Shown in pieces: positions 48,660-57,791 of a stretch of DNA of 64,000 nucleotides. A model generated the notes under the pieces. That model was given only the letters and a program-made list of their open reading frames with translations, did not search any database and was not told where the DNA came from. The DNA comes from Bacillota bacterium. Lineage in GTDB: Bacteria > Bacillota > Clostridia > Tissierellales > Sedimentibacteraceae. Within the stretch, counting starts at the first letter, position 1. Every line of letters starts with the position of its first letter. The position numbers and the translations under genes are program-made. The stretch is taken from positions 62,001 through 126,000 of the forward strand of contig JAEXUD010000013.1 in the NCBI GenBank assembly GCA_023453025.1, given 5' to 3'.

Positions 48660-49400
48660 ATGGGTCAGAAGGTAAATCCTCATGGACTTAGAGTTGGTAT
48701 AATCAATGATTGGGACTCTAAATGGTATGCTGACAAGAAAAATTTCGGCGAAAATTTAACAGAAGACTTCAAGATTCGTGAGTTTATAAAAGATAGCTTG
48801 AATCAAGCAGGAATAGCTAAAGTTGAAATCGAAAGATTTGCCAGCAGAATTAAAGTAAGTGTATTCACAGCAAAACCAGGTATGATAATCGGTAAGGGCG
48901 GTACTGGCGTTGACAGCCTGAAAAACTCTATCGAAAAAATAACCGGTAAGACTGTTATAATTAATGTAGAAGAAATAAAGGTTCCTGAGTTAAATGCTCA
49001 ATTAGTTGCTGAAAACATAGCCAGCCAGATTGAAAAGCGTATATCTTTCAGAAGGGCTATGAAACAGGCGATGCAAAGAACAATGAAGTTAGGTGCAAAG
49101 GGTATAAAGACCAGTGCGTCCGGAAGACTTAACGGAGCAGATATGGCTAGAACCGAAGGATATTCAGATGGTAAAATTCCTCTTCAGACATTAAGAGCTG
49201 ATATAAGCTATGGATTTGCAGAAGCAAACACAACATTCGGGAAAATAGGTGTTAAGGTTTGGATTTGCAGAGGTGAAGTTCTTAGAAAAAAAGGTTCATT
49301 ATTATCAGATTATCAAGAGCCTACAAAAGCACTTAACGACAATAGAGACAATAAGAAAAAAAGAAGACCAAACAATAACTTTAAGAGAGACAAAAAGTAA
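48660..49400 (+). CDS. rpsC: Ribosomal protein S3
   Basis: A 246-residue 30S protein at the mRNA entry site. The KH domain has FTAKPGMIIGKGGTGVDSLK, and the C-terminal domain KTSASGRLNGADMARTEGYSDGKIPLQTLRADI. A basic, Asn-rich tail (RDNKKKRRPNNNFKRDKK) ends it. Confidence 0.97.
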   Translation: MGQKVNPHGLRVGIINDWDSKWYADKKNFGENLTEDFKIREFIKDSLNQAGIAKVEIERFASRIKVSVFTAKPGMIIGKGGTGVDSLKNSIEKITGKTVIINVEEIKVPELNAQLVAENIASQIEKRISFRRAMKQAMQRTMKLGAKGIKTSASGRLNGADMARTEGYSDGKIPLQTLRADISYGFAEANTTFGKIGVKVWICRGEVLRKKGSLLSDYQEPTKALNDNRDNKKKRRPNNNFKRDKK

Positions 49401-49427
49401 TAAGTCCTGAAGGAAGGAGGAACAATT

Positions 49428-49871
49428 ATGTTAATGCCTAAAAGAGTAAAACGCCGTAAACAACAAAGAGGTAGAATGACAGGTGTTGCTACAAGAGGCA
49501 ATACTGTAACTTACGGCGAATTCGGACTTCAAGCATTAGAACCAGCTTGGATAACATCAAACCAGATAGAAGCTGCCAGAAGAGCTATGACTAGATCTGT
49601 TAAGAGAGGCGGTCAAATTTGGATTAAAATATTCCCAGATAAACCAGTAACTAAAAAACCAGCCGAAACTCGTATGGGTAAAGGAAAGGGATCACCTGAA
49701 TACTGGGTAGCAGTAGTAAAACCGGGCAGAATATTATTTGAAATGTCAGGGGTTTCTGAAGAAGTAGCGAGAGAAGCAATGAGACTTGCCATGCATAAAT
49801 TGCCTATCAAATGCAAATTTGTTACCAAAGATCAGGCATCAGAAAAGGATGGTGAAGCAAATGAAAGCTAA
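49428..49871 (+). CDS. rplP: Ribosomal protein L16
   Basis: A 147-residue 50S protein near the A site (MLMPKRVKRRKQQRGRMTGVATRGNTVTYGEFGLQALEPAWITSNQIEAARRAM). Its stop overlaps the rpmC start by 11 nt. Confidence 0.97.
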   Translation: MLMPKRVKRRKQQRGRMTGVATRGNTVTYGEFGLQALEPAWITSNQIEAARRAMTRSVKRGGQIWIKIFPDKPVTKKPAETRMGKGKGSPEYWVAVVKPGRILFEMSGVSEEVAREAMRLAMHKLPIKCKFVTKDQASEKDGEANES

Positions 49872-50064
49872 TGAATTAAGAAATAAATCTGTTGAAGAAC
49901 TGAATAAATCTGTATCAGATTTAAAAACAGAACTTTTCAACTTAAGATTTCAACTTGCAACCGGAGAGCTTGACAATCCGATGAGAATAAATAAAGTCAA
50001 GAAAGATATTGCACGTGTTAAAACAGTTCTGAGAGAACGTGAATTAAATATTAATGCGCAGTAA
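49861..50064 (+). CDS. rpmC: Ribosomal protein L29
   Basis: A 67-residue two-helix tunnel-exit protein (MKANELRNKSVEELNKSVSDLKTELFNLRFQLATGELDNPMRIN). ATG 49861 inside the end of rplP has AAGGATGGTG as RBS; longer frame starts inside rplP are rejected. Confidence 0.95.
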   Translation: MKANELRNKSVEELNKSVSDLKTELFNLRFQLATGELDNPMRINKVKKDIARVKTVLRERELNINAQ

Positions 50065-50085
50065 TAAGAAAGGAGGATCTTTACT

Positions 50086-50340
50086 TTGGAAAGAGGCAAC
50101 AGAAAAGTAAGAATAGGAAAAGTAGTCAGTGATAAAATGGATAAAACTATAGTAGTTGCTACCGAAAAACTTGTAGCACATCCTCTTTATAAGAAACAAA
50201 TAAAAATGACTAAAAAATATAAAGCACATGATGAAGAAAATGTGTGCAAAATTGGAGATACAGTAAAAATAATGGAAACCAGACCATTATCAAAAGAAAA
50301 ATGCTGGAGATTAGTAGAAATATTAGAAAGAGCAAAATAG
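50086..50340 (+). CDS. rpsQ: Ribosomal protein S17
   Basis: An 84-residue OB-fold 30S protein (RKVRIGKVVSDKMDKTIVVATEKLVAHPLYKKQIKMTKKYKAHDEEN). TTG start at 50086 after AAAGGAGG. Confidence 0.96.
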   Translation: MERGNRKVRIGKVVSDKMDKTIVVATEKLVAHPLYKKQIKMTKKYKAHDEENVCKIGDTVKIMETRPLSKEKCWRLVEILERAK

Positions 50341-50371
50341 ACCCTAAGACAATTGAAGGGAGGTAGAAGTC

Positions 50372-50740
50372 ATGTTACAAACTGAGTCAAGGTTAAGAGT
50401 CGCAGATAATTCAGGAGCTAAAGAAGTTCTTGTTATAAGAGTAATGGGCGGTTCAGTTAGAAAATATGGAAACATTGGCGATATAATTGTATGTGCGGTT
50501 AAATCTGCAACACCTGGAGGAGTTGTTAAGAAGGGTGATGTAGTTAAGGCTGTAATCGTAAGATCTAAAAAAGGTGTAAGAAGAAACGACGGCACATATA
50601 TCAAATTTGATGAAAATGCTGCCGTAATTATTAAGGAAGATAAGACACCAGTGGGAACTCGTATATTCGGACCTGTTACAAGAGAATTAAGAGATGGAAA
50701 GTTCATGAAGATAATCTCACTAGCACCGGAAGTACTTTAA
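50372..50740 (+). CDS. rplN: Ribosomal protein L14
   Basis: A 122-residue subunit-interface protein (MLQTESRLRVADNSGAKEVLVIRVMGGS ... FGPVTRELRDGKFMKIISLAPEVL), first gene of the spc segment. Confidence 0.97.
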   Translation: MLQTESRLRVADNSGAKEVLVIRVMGGSVRKYGNIGDIIVCAVKSATPGGVVKKGDVVKAVIVRSKKGVRRNDGTYIKFDENAAVIIKEDKTPVGTRIFGPVTRELRDGKFMKIISLAPEVL

Positions 50741-50756
50741 TGGGAGGTGTATAAAG

Positions 50757-51062
50757 ATGCACGTAAAAAAAGGCGATAAAGTTGTAGTTGTTGCAGGCAG
50801 TGACAAAGGCAAAATCGGTAAAATACTTACTAGTATGCCTAAGCAAAACAGAGTCATCGTTGAAGGCGTAAGAATGGTTACAAAGCACCAAAAAGCTACT
50901 AACCAAATGCAGCAGGCAGGTATACTGCACCAGGAAGGCGCTATAAATGCTTCAAACGTTATGCTGTACTGTGATAAATGCAAATCAGGCGTAAGAACTG
51001 AAGTTAAAATAGAAAATGGTAAAAAAGTCAGAGCATGTAAAAAGTGCGGTACAGTTTTATAA
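50757..51062 (+). CDS. rplX: Ribosomal protein L24
   Basis: A 101-residue assembly initiator with a KOW motif (KKGDKVVVVAGSDKGKIGKI). The C-terminal third carries two CxxC pairs (YCDKCKSG ... RACKKCGTVL), a zinc ribbon seen in a subset of L24 proteins. Confidence 0.97.
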   Translation: MHVKKGDKVVVVAGSDKGKIGKILTSMPKQNRVIVEGVRMVTKHQKATNQMQQAGILHQEGAINASNVMLYCDKCKSGVRTEVKIENGKKVRACKKCGTVL

Positions 51063-51089
51063 TAATGCTCGAAAGGAGGTACGAACTAT

Positions 51090-51629
51090 ATGGCTAGATT
51101 AAAAGCGACATATAATGAACAAGTAGTGCCGGCACTGATGGAAAAATTTCAGTATGAAAGCATTATGCAGGCACCTAAAATAGAAAAGATAGTAATTAAT
51201 ATGGGCGTTGGCGAAGCTAAAGAAAATCAAAAGTTTTTAGAAAACGCAGTGGAAGAATTAACAATTATTGCAGGTCAGAAACCTGTAGTTACCAAGGCAA
51301 GAAAATCAATATCTAACTTCAAGGTAAGAGAAGGAATGGCTGTAGGATGCAAGGTTACTTTAAGAGGAGCTCATATGTATGAATTCTTTGATAAACTTGT
51401 AAATATTGCATTACCAAGAGTTAGAGACTTCAGAGGAGTTTCGAAAACTGCCTTTGACGGAAGAGGAAACTATGCTTTAGGTATTAAAGAACAGTTGATT
51501 TTCCCGGAAATAAATTATGATAAAATAGATAAAATAAGAGGTATGGACATAATCATAACAACCACAGCTAACACTGATGAGGAAGCTCGTGAGCTATTGA
51601 AATTAATGGGAATGCCTTTTAGTAAGTAA
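51090..51629 (+). CDS. rplE: Ribosomal protein L5
   Basis: A 179-residue 5S rRNA-binding protein (QAPKIEKIVINMGVGEAKENQKFLE ... RVRDFRGVSKTAFDGRGNYALGIKEQLIFPEINYD). AAGGAGG RBS. Confidence 0.97.
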   Translation: MARLKATYNEQVVPALMEKFQYESIMQAPKIEKIVINMGVGEAKENQKFLENAVEELTIIAGQKPVVTKARKSISNFKVREGMAVGCKVTLRGAHMYEFFDKLVNIALPRVRDFRGVSKTAFDGRGNYALGIKEQLIFPEINYDKIDKIRGMDIIITTTANTDEEARELLKLMGMPFSK

Positions 51630-51643
51630 GGGAGGGAACGATA

Positions 51644-51829
51644 ATGGCAAAGACATCTCTAAAAGTTAAACAACAGAGAAAACAAAAATTCTCAACTAGA
51701 GAATATACAAGATGCAAAATTTGTGGAAGACCTCATGCTTATTTAAGGAAATTCGGTATTTGCCGTATATGCTTTAGAGAACTGGCTTACAAAGGTCAGA
51801 TACCTGGCGTTAAAAAAGCTAGTTGGTAA
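51644..51829 (+). CDS. rpsN: Ribosomal protein S14, type Z
   Basis: A 61-residue zinc-binding S14 with CKICGRP ... CRICFREL and the short form lacking the internal insertion of Cys-free S14. It lies in its usual place between L5 and S8. Confidence 0.97.
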   Translation: MAKTSLKVKQQRKQKFSTREYTRCKICGRPHAYLRKFGICRICFRELAYKGQIPGVKKASW

Positions 51830-51859
51830 AATTTTATATAATGGAAGGAGGTTACTTAC

Positions 51860-52258
51860 ATGGTAATGACAGATCCTATCGCAGATATGTTAACGAGAAT
51901 TAGAAATGCTAATCATTCAAAACATGAATTTGTTGATATACCGGCTTCAAAGATAAAGAAAGAAATAGCAAACATATTTTTAGAAGAAGGATATATTAAA
52001 GGCTTTGATGTTATAGATGACGGTAAACAAGGTATTATAAGAGTTGAACTTAAATACCAGCAAAACAAAGAAAGAGTTATAACAGGCATTAAGAGAATAT
52101 CAAAACCCGGACTTAGAGTTTATGTAGGAAAAGACGAAACTCCAAAAGTATTAGGCGGCTTGGGTATAGCTATACTTTCAACATCACAAGGAATTGTGAC
52201 TGATAGAAAAGCAAGAACACAGGGTGTTGGCGGAGAAGTAATCTGCTACGTATGGTAA
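51860..52258 (+). CDS. rpsH: Ribosomal protein S8
   Basis: A 132-residue 30S protein (MTDPIADMLTRIRNANHSKHE ... GLGIAILSTSQGIVTDRKARTQGVGGEVICYVW). In E. coli S8 represses the spc operon. ATG 51860 has AAGGAGG upstream; ATG 51866 is an alternative. Confidence 0.97.
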   Translation: MVMTDPIADMLTRIRNANHSKHEFVDIPASKIKKEIANIFLEEGYIKGFDVIDDGKQGIIRVELKYQQNKERVITGIKRISKPGLRVYVGKDETPKVLGGLGIAILSTSQGIVTDRKARTQGVGGEVICYVW

Positions 52259-52282
52259 TTATAACGAATAGGAGGTGCTAAG

Positions 52283-52822
52283 ATGTCAAGAATAGGTATT
52301 AAACCTGTAAATATACCTGCGAATGTTGAAATATCAATCGATAAAAACAATTACGCAGTTGTTAAGGGACCAAAAGGACAAATAGAACAACAGCTTCCAA
52401 AAGCAATGACAATTGAAGTTGAAGGTTCTGTGATAAATGTTTCCAGACCAAATGATGAAAAGGAAAACAGATCACTTCATGGACTTACAAGAACTCTTAT
52501 CAGCAACATGGTAGTTGGAGTTACAGATGGATTTTCTAAAACACTTGAAATAGTAGGTGTTGGATATAGAGCACAAAAACAAGGAAAAAAATTAGTATTA
52601 AACTTAGGTTATTCACATCCTGTTGAAATGGAAGATCCGAATGGAATTGAAACAGCTGTTGAAGGAACTAATAAAATAATAGTTAAAGGTATAGATAAGC
52701 AGCAGGTAGGTAATTACTCAGCTGTAATCAGAGACTGGAGAAGACCTGAACCATATAAAGGCAAGGGCATTAAATACTCTAACGAGGTTGTTAGACGTAA
52801 AGCAGGTAAGACTGGTAAATAA
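52283..52822 (+). CDS. rplF: Ribosomal protein L6
   Basis: A 179-residue 50S protein made of two repeated folds (SRIGIKPVNIPANVEISI ... VGYRAQKQGKKLVLNLGYSHPV ... RDWRRPEPYKGKGIKYSNEVVRRKAGKTG). Confidence 0.97.
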   Translation: MSRIGIKPVNIPANVEISIDKNNYAVVKGPKGQIEQQLPKAMTIEVEGSVINVSRPNDEKENRSLHGLTRTLISNMVVGVTDGFSKTLEIVGVGYRAQKQGKKLVLNLGYSHPVEMEDPNGIETAVEGTNKIIVKGIDKQQVGNYSAVIRDWRRPEPYKGKGIKYSNEVVRRKAGKTGK

Positions 52823-52847
52823 CAAGTAAAGAAAGGAGTGAGTATTA

Positions 52848-53216
52848 GTGCTTAAAAAAATTGATAAAAATCAAAAGAGAAAAGAAAGACACTATAGTAT
52901 AAGAAACAAAATCGTAGGAACTCCTGAGAGACCAAGATTGAATATTTTTAAAAGCTCTAAGCACATATACGCTCAAGTAATTGATGATGCTACCGGAATA
53001 ACTATAGCTTCTGCATCTACATTAGATAAAGAATTAGCTGCTCAAACAGCTGAGCTTACTAAGACAGAAGCAGCTAAGCTAGTAGGAAAGACAGTGGGAG
53101 AAAGAGCGAAAAATAAAGGTATAAATGCAGTAGTTTTTGACAGAGGCGGATATTTATATCACGGAAGAGTAAAATTACTTGCAGATGGAGCAAGAGAAAG
53201 CGGACTTGAATTTTAA
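52848..53216 (+). CDS. rplR: Ribosomal protein L18
   Basis: A 122-residue 5S rRNA-binding protein (RKERHYSIRNKIVGTPERPRLNIFKSSKHIYAQVIDD ... DRGGYLYHGRVKLLADGARESGLEF). GTG start at 52848 after AAAGGAG. Confidence 0.96.
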   Translation: MLKKIDKNQKRKERHYSIRNKIVGTPERPRLNIFKSSKHIYAQVIDDATGITIASASTLDKELAAQTAELTKTEAAKLVGKTVGERAKNKGINAVVFDRGGYLYHGRVKLLADGARESGLEF

Positions 53217-53230
53217 TAAGGAGGTTAGTC

Positions 53231-53740
53231 ATGGAACAACGTGGACGTATAGATGCAAGCCAATTGGATGTAAAAGAAAAAGTTATCAGCATCAACCGTG
53301 TTACTAAGGTTGTTAAAGGCGGTAGAAACTTTAGATTTTCTGTGTTGGTTGTTGTTGGCGATGAAAATGGTCATGTTGGAATAGGAATGGCAAAAGCTAT
53401 AGAAATTCCAGATGCAATCAGAAAAGCCATCCAGGATGCTAAAAAGAATATGATTGAAGTGCCACTGATTAACACGACAGTGCCACATGAAATAATCGGC
53501 AGATATGGCGCAGGCAGAGTTCTTGTAAAACCGGCAAAAGAAGGTACAGGAATTATTGCTGGTGGTCCTGTTCGTGCAGTGTTAGAGCTTGCAGGAGTAA
53601 GAGATATAAGAACTAAATCACTAGGATCAAGTAATCCTAGAAATGTAGTTAATGCAACAATTGAAGCCTTAAAACTTCTCAAAAAACCTGAGGATGTAGC
53701 AAAAATCAGAGGTAAATCCGTAGAAGAAATATTAGGTTAA
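53231..53740 (+). CDS. rpsE: Ribosomal protein S5
   Basis: A 169-residue fidelity protein with the dsRBD-like segment KEKVISINRVTKVVKGGRNFRFSVLVVVGD and GRYGAGRVLVKPAKEGTGIIAGGPVRAVLELAGV. It follows rplR by 14 nt. Confidence 0.97.
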   Translation: MEQRGRIDASQLDVKEKVISINRVTKVVKGGRNFRFSVLVVVGDENGHVGIGMAKAIEIPDAIRKAIQDAKKNMIEVPLINTTVPHEIIGRYGAGRVLVKPAKEGTGIIAGGPVRAVLELAGVRDIRTKSLGSSNPRNVVNATIEALKLLKKPEDVAKIRGKSVEEILG

Positions 53741-53752
53741 GAGGTGAAAATT

Positions 53753-53929
53753 ATGGCAAAGATAAAAATCAAACAAATCAGAAGCATAAATTCTAAAACT
53801 CCTAATCAGATTAAGAATATGAAAGCTTTAGGTTTGAGAAAAATAGGCCATGTGGTTGAAAAAGAAGATACACCTCAAATCAGAGGAATGATCAAAAAAG
53901 TAGACTTCATGGTAGAGGTTATTGAATAA
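53753..53929 (+). CDS. rpmD: Ribosomal protein L30
   Basis: A 58-residue 50S protein (AKIKIKQIRSINSKTPNQIKNMKALGLRKIGHVVEKEDTPQIRGMIKKV). ATG 53753 follows AGAGGTG; the in-frame GTG 53744 lies in the RBS. Confidence 0.95.
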   Translation: MAKIKIKQIRSINSKTPNQIKNMKALGLRKIGHVVEKEDTPQIRGMIKKVDFMVEVIE

Positions 53930-53950
53930 AACTATAAGGAGGTGTTAAAA

Positions 53951-54391
53951 ATGAAACTTCATGAATTAAAACCTAATCCTGGTAGTTCAAAAAACAGAAA
54001 AAGATTAGGAAGAGGTACAGCCACAGGACAAGGAAAGACTGCAGGTAGAGGAATGAATGGTCAAAAATCCCGTTCAGGCGGTGGAGTAAGACCAGGATTT
54101 GAAGGCGGACAGATGCCTCTTTACAGGAGACTTCCAAAAAGAGGATTTACAAACATTTTTGGAACTCAGTTTGCTGAGATTAATGTTGAAGTGTTAAATA
54201 AATTCGAAGATGGGGCAGAGATTACTCCGGAACTTCTTAAATCAGAGGGTATAATTAAAAAACAACTTGATGGTATTAAAGTGCTGGGAAACGGTGAACT
54301 TGCTAAGAAGCTTACAGTTAAGGCTCATAAATTCAGCAAATCAGCGGTGGAAAAAATCGAAGCTGCCGGCGGAAAAGCTGAGGTGATTTAA
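53951..54391 (+). CDS. rplO: Ribosomal protein L15
   Basis: A 146-residue 50S protein with the basic Gly-rich N-terminus (LGRGTATGQGKTAGRGMNGQKSRSGGGVRPGFEGGQMPLYRRLPKRGF). Its stop abuts the secY start by one base. ATG 53951 follows AGGAGGTG. Confidence 0.96.
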   Translation: MKLHELKPNPGSSKNRKRLGRGTATGQGKTAGRGMNGQKSRSGGGVRPGFEGGQMPLYRRLPKRGFTNIFGTQFAEINVEVLNKFEDGAEITPELLKSEGIIKKQLDGIKVLGNGELAKKLTVKAHKFSKSAVEKIEAAGGKAEVI

Positions 54392-54392
54392 T

Positions 54393-55661
54393 TTGTTTGA
54401 AACTTTAAAAAATGCATGGAAAATACCTGATTTAAGAAAAAGAATGCTATTTACATTTATGATGTTGGTTGTTTACAGACTTGGAGCTGTTGTGCCTGTA
54501 CCTGGTATCAACAGAACGGTTGTAGACAGCATGTTTTCGGGAACTGCAGGGGGCCTGCTGGATTTCTTTGATATGATGTCCGGCGGAGCTTTTAAAGACT
54601 TTACAATATTTGCTTTAAATATTTATCCATACATTACGGCTTCAATTATTCTTCAATTATTGGCGATAGCAATTCCAAAGCTTGAAGAAATATTCAAACG
54701 TGAAGACGGAAAGAAAAAAATGGCTCAATGGACCAGATATGTTACTGTTATACTGGCATTGATTCAAGCTACTGCTTACAGCGTTGGATTCTTTAATTCA
54801 GCAATCATAGACCAGAGCTTCCTATCAATCATTTCAGTAATAATAGTTCTGACAGCCGGTACAGCATTCCTGATGTGGTTAGGAGAGTTAATAACAGAAA
54901 AAGGTATCGGAAACGGTATATCACTGATTATCATGATTGGTATTATATCAAGATATCCTTCAGATGTAGGAACAATGATTTACCAGGCACAAAATGGTAC
55001 TGTTAATATATTTGAAATTTTGATATTCCTGGTTTTTGCTTTATTTATAGTTGTAGGCGTTATAGCTATTCAACAAGGAGAGAGAAGAGTACCTGTTCAG
55101 TATGCAAAAAGAGTTGTAGGAAGAAAGATGTATGGCGGACAAAGCACACACATTCCTATGAAAGTGTTAATGGCTGGAGTTATGCCGGTAATATTTGCTT
55201 CAACACTTTTGGCAATACCACAAACATTAGCATTCTTCTTCCCAAATATGGCTGAAGGTGTACAAAGATATTTCTCAACTGCACAAAGTCCTGGAATATA
55301 TATATATACAATATTAAATATATTGCTTATAATATTCTTCACATATTTCTATACAGCGGTACAGTTCAATCCATTTGAATATTCAAATACCCTGAAAGAA
55401 AACGGAGGATTTATACCGGGAATCAGACCTGGCAGACCAACTGCAGAATATTTGAACAAGGTTTTAAATAGAATAACAATAGCAGGAGCAGTTGCACTTG
55501 CAATTATAGCGACAATACCAACATTAATTTTCTCGTTTACAGATTTAAACATTTATTTTGGCGGAACTTCGCTGCTGATTGTAACAGGTGTTGCTCTTGA
55601 AACAATGAAGCAGGTAGAGGCTCAGATGCTGATGAGACACTACAAAGGTTTCTTGAAATAA
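54393..55661 (+). CDS. secY: Preprotein translocase subunit SecY
   Basis: A 422-residue ten-span channel with the plug-region sequence GGLLDFFDMMSGGAFKDFTIFALNIYPYITASI, QQGERRVPVQYAKR in the cytosolic loop C4, and NPFEYSNTLKENGGFIPGIRPG. TTG start at 54393 after GAGGTG inside the rplO end. It works with SecE (25121) in the membrane. Confidence 0.97.
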   Translation: MFETLKNAWKIPDLRKRMLFTFMMLVVYRLGAVVPVPGINRTVVDSMFSGTAGGLLDFFDMMSGGAFKDFTIFALNIYPYITASIILQLLAIAIPKLEEIFKREDGKKKMAQWTRYVTVILALIQATAYSVGFFNSAIIDQSFLSIISVIIVLTAGTAFLMWLGELITEKGIGNGISLIIMIGIISRYPSDVGTMIYQAQNGTVNIFEILIFLVFALFIVVGVIAIQQGERRVPVQYAKRVVGRKMYGGQSTHIPMKVLMAGVMPVIFASTLLAIPQTLAFFFPNMAEGVQRYFSTAQSPGIYIYTILNILLIIFFTYFYTAVQFNPFEYSNTLKENGGFIPGIRPGRPTAEYLNKVLNRITIAGAVALAIIATIPTLIFSFTDLNIYFGGTSLLIVTGVALETMKQVEAQMLMRHYKGFLK

Positions 55662-55681
55662 TAGAGAAAGAGGTAAGGAAA

Positions 55682-56329
55682 ATGAGAGCAATTTTATTGG
55701 GACCACCGGGAGCCGGAAAAGGAACTCAGGCAGAAACAATTGTAAAGGAATTTTCAATACCGCATATTTCTACAGGAGATATATTCCGAAAAAATATAAA
55801 AGAAGGAACTGTTCTCGGGAAAAAAGCTAAAGAATATATGGATCAAGGGTTGCTTGTTCCGGACGAATTGACAGTTGAACTTGTAAAAGACAGACTGCAG
55901 CAGGATGATTGCAAGAATGGATTTCTATTAGACGGATTTCCAAGAACAATCGTCCAGGCAGATGCATTAGGAGATGCATTAAGCAGTATGAATCAAAAGT
56001 TAGATTACGTTGTTAATATAGAAGTAAGAAAAGAACTTCTTATTGAAAGAGCTGTCGGAAGAAGAGTATGTAAAGACTGCGGTCAGACATATCACACGAC
56101 TTTCAACCCTCCTTCAAAGGAAGGTATATGCGACAAATGCGGCGGCGAGCTTCTTCAGAGAAAAGATGATATTGAGGAAACAGTTGCTAAGAGAATCAAT
56201 GTCTACCTGGAGCAAACAGAACCACTTATTGATTATTATTTCAAAAAAGGTTTAATAATCAATATTGACGGAGAAAAGCCTATAGCTGAGGTCGGCAAAG
56301 ACATTGTTGCAAAATTGAGGAATAAGTAA
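55682..56329 (+). CDS. adk: Adenylate kinase (zinc-binding LID)
   Basis: A 215-residue NMP kinase. P-loop GPPGAGKGTQAE; NMP-binding ISTGDIFRKN; FLLDGFPRT; long LID domain with CxxC ... CxxC (CKDCGQTYHTTFNPP ... CDKCGG), which binds zinc. Balances ATP, ADP and AMP. Confidence 0.97.
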   Translation: MRAILLGPPGAGKGTQAETIVKEFSIPHISTGDIFRKNIKEGTVLGKKAKEYMDQGLLVPDELTVELVKDRLQQDDCKNGFLLDGFPRTIVQADALGDALSSMNQKLDYVVNIEVRKELLIERAVGRRVCKDCGQTYHTTFNPPSKEGICDKCGGELLQRKDDIEETVAKRINVYLEQTEPLIDYYFKKGLIINIDGEKPIAEVGKDIVAKLRNK

Positions 56330-56330
56330 T

Positions 56331-57077
56331 ATGATTATTCTCAAGACAAAAAGAGAAATAGAAGTAATGAAAAAAGCCGGAAGTTTAGTTGCAAAATCCC
56401 ACGAGCTTGTGAGAAATTATATTAAACCTGGTGTTACTACTAATGAGCTTGACCGGTTGGTTGAAGAATTCTTAAGATCTCAAAATGCAATACCTACATT
56501 TAAAGGTTATGGTGGATTTCCATTTTCAATATGTGCTTCTGTAAATGAAGAGGTTGTTCACGGATTTCCTACTGACAGAAAGCTTGTAGAAGGCGATATA
56601 GTCAGTATAGATATCGGTGCCACCTTTGAAGGATACGTGGGAGACAGTGCAAAGACATTTTACGTCGGAGAAGTTGATGATGAAAAAAGGCGGTTAGTGG
56701 AAGCTACAAGACAAAGCTTTTACGAAGGAATCAAGTTTGCCAAGACAACATACAGACTGTCAGACATATCACACGCAATACAAAGTTATGCTGAGAGCCA
56801 AGGCTTTTCTGTTGTAAGAGATTTTGTAGGACACGGAGTTGGTAAGAATATGCATGAATCACCGCAAATACCGAACTTCGGAAAGCCTGGCAAGGGACCG
56901 CGGCTGCAAGAAGGAATGGTCCTTGCTATTGAACCTATGATCAATGCAGGAACGTATCATGTGAAGGTACTTGACAACGACTGGACAGTAGTGACTGTTG
57001 ATGGAAGACCATCGGCTCACTACGAGCACACGGTTGCAATTACAGATGGAGAACCGGAACTATTAACCGTAGTATAG
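56331..57077 (+). CDS. map: Methionine aminopeptidase, type I
   Basis: A 248-residue metallopeptidase removing initiator Met. Metal ligands lie in VSIDIGATFEGYVGDSAKTF (two Asp), DFVGHGVGKNMHE (His) and LAIEPMIN and the final HYEHTVAI (Glu). It starts directly after adk, as is common in Firmicutes. Confidence 0.97.
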   Translation: MIILKTKREIEVMKKAGSLVAKSHELVRNYIKPGVTTNELDRLVEEFLRSQNAIPTFKGYGGFPFSICASVNEEVVHGFPTDRKLVEGDIVSIDIGATFEGYVGDSAKTFYVGEVDDEKRRLVEATRQSFYEGIKFAKTTYRLSDISHAIQSYAESQGFSVVRDFVGHGVGKNMHESPQIPNFGKPGKGPRLQEGMVLAIEPMINAGTYHVKVLDNDWTVVTVDGRPSAHYEHTVAITDGEPELLTVV

Positions 57078-57087
57078 GGGTGATTTA

Positions 57088-57390
57088 TTGGAATTAACAA
57101 CAGATTTGAAAATTGGTCAAATAGTTAAATCAAAAGCCGGCAGAGATAAAGACAGAGTTTTTATTGTAAGCCAGATTTTAGATGAACAATATGTTTTAGT
57201 ATGTGACGGAGATCTTAGAAAGCTAAGCTCCCCTAAAAAAAAGAAAGTGAAGCATTTAGTGATTTATAATACAGTATTGACAGAATTTGCAGATAAGTTA
57301 CAAGGCAATGAAAATCTAGATGATGCATTGGTAAAAAGGCTTTTGGAGCCATTTACTCAGGATGCATCTAAAGAAATGGAGGTTGAGTGA
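57088..57390 (+). CDS. KOW domain RNA-binding protein (L14e/L6e/L27e-like)
   Basis: A 100-residue protein with one KOW-type segment, LKIGQIVKSKAGRDKDRVFIVSQILDEQYVLVCDG, followed by a basic stretch (LSSPKKKKVKHLVIYN) and an acidic C-terminal helix. Related small proteins sit between map and infA in many Clostridia. They resemble archaeal/eukaryotic ribosomal proteins, but function is not established. TTG start at 57088 after GGGGTGA; 3 nt from infA. Confidence 0.85.
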   Translation: MELTTDLKIGQIVKSKAGRDKDRVFIVSQILDEQYVLVCDGDLRKLSSPKKKKVKHLVIYNTVLTEFADKLQGNENLDDALVKRLLEPFTQDASKEMEVE

Positions 57391-57393
57391 TCA

Positions 57394-57612
57394 ATGTCCA
57401 AGAAAGATGTAATAGAAGTCGAAGGGAAAGTCCTGGAAGCACTTCCTAATGCAATGTTCAAAGTTGAGCTTCAAAATGGGCACCAGATTTTAGCGCATAT
57501 TTCTGGAAAACTGAGAATGAATTATATCAGGATTCTTCCAGGTGATACAGTAGCTGTTGAATTATCACCGTATGATTTGACAAGAGGAAGAATAACCTGG
57601 AGGAAAAAGTAA
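57394..57612 (+). CDS. infA: Translation initiation factor IF-1
   Basis: A 72-residue OB-fold protein (KKDVIEVEGKVLEALPNAMFKVELQNGHQILAHISGKLRMNYIRILPGDTVAVELSPYDLTRGRITWRKK). It blocks the A site during initiation. Next gene rpmJ is 12 nt downstream. Confidence 0.97.
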   Translation: MSKKDVIEVEGKVLEALPNAMFKVELQNGHQILAHISGKLRMNYIRILPGDTVAVELSPYDLTRGRITWRKK

Positions 57613-57624
57613 GGAGGTATTACA

Positions 57625-57738
57625 ATGAAAGTAAGACCATCAGTAAAACCTATTTGTGAAAAGTGCAAAATTATCAGACGCAAGGGAAAAGTTATGGTAA
57701 TTTGTGAAAATCCTAAGCACAAACAAAAACAAGGTTAA
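57625..57738 (+). CDS. rpmJ: Ribosomal protein L36 (zinc-binding form)
   Basis: A 37-residue protein MKVRPSVKPICEKCKIIRRK ... VICENPKHKQKQG. The CxxC plus C-x4-H set is the zinc-binding form. AAGGAGG precedes the ATG. Confidence 0.96.
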   Translation: MKVRPSVKPICEKCKIIRRKGKVMVICENPKHKQKQG

Positions 57739-57791
57739 GATGAAAACAGTAAATATATTAAGTAACTACGTAGGTAGGAGGTGTAAACTTA

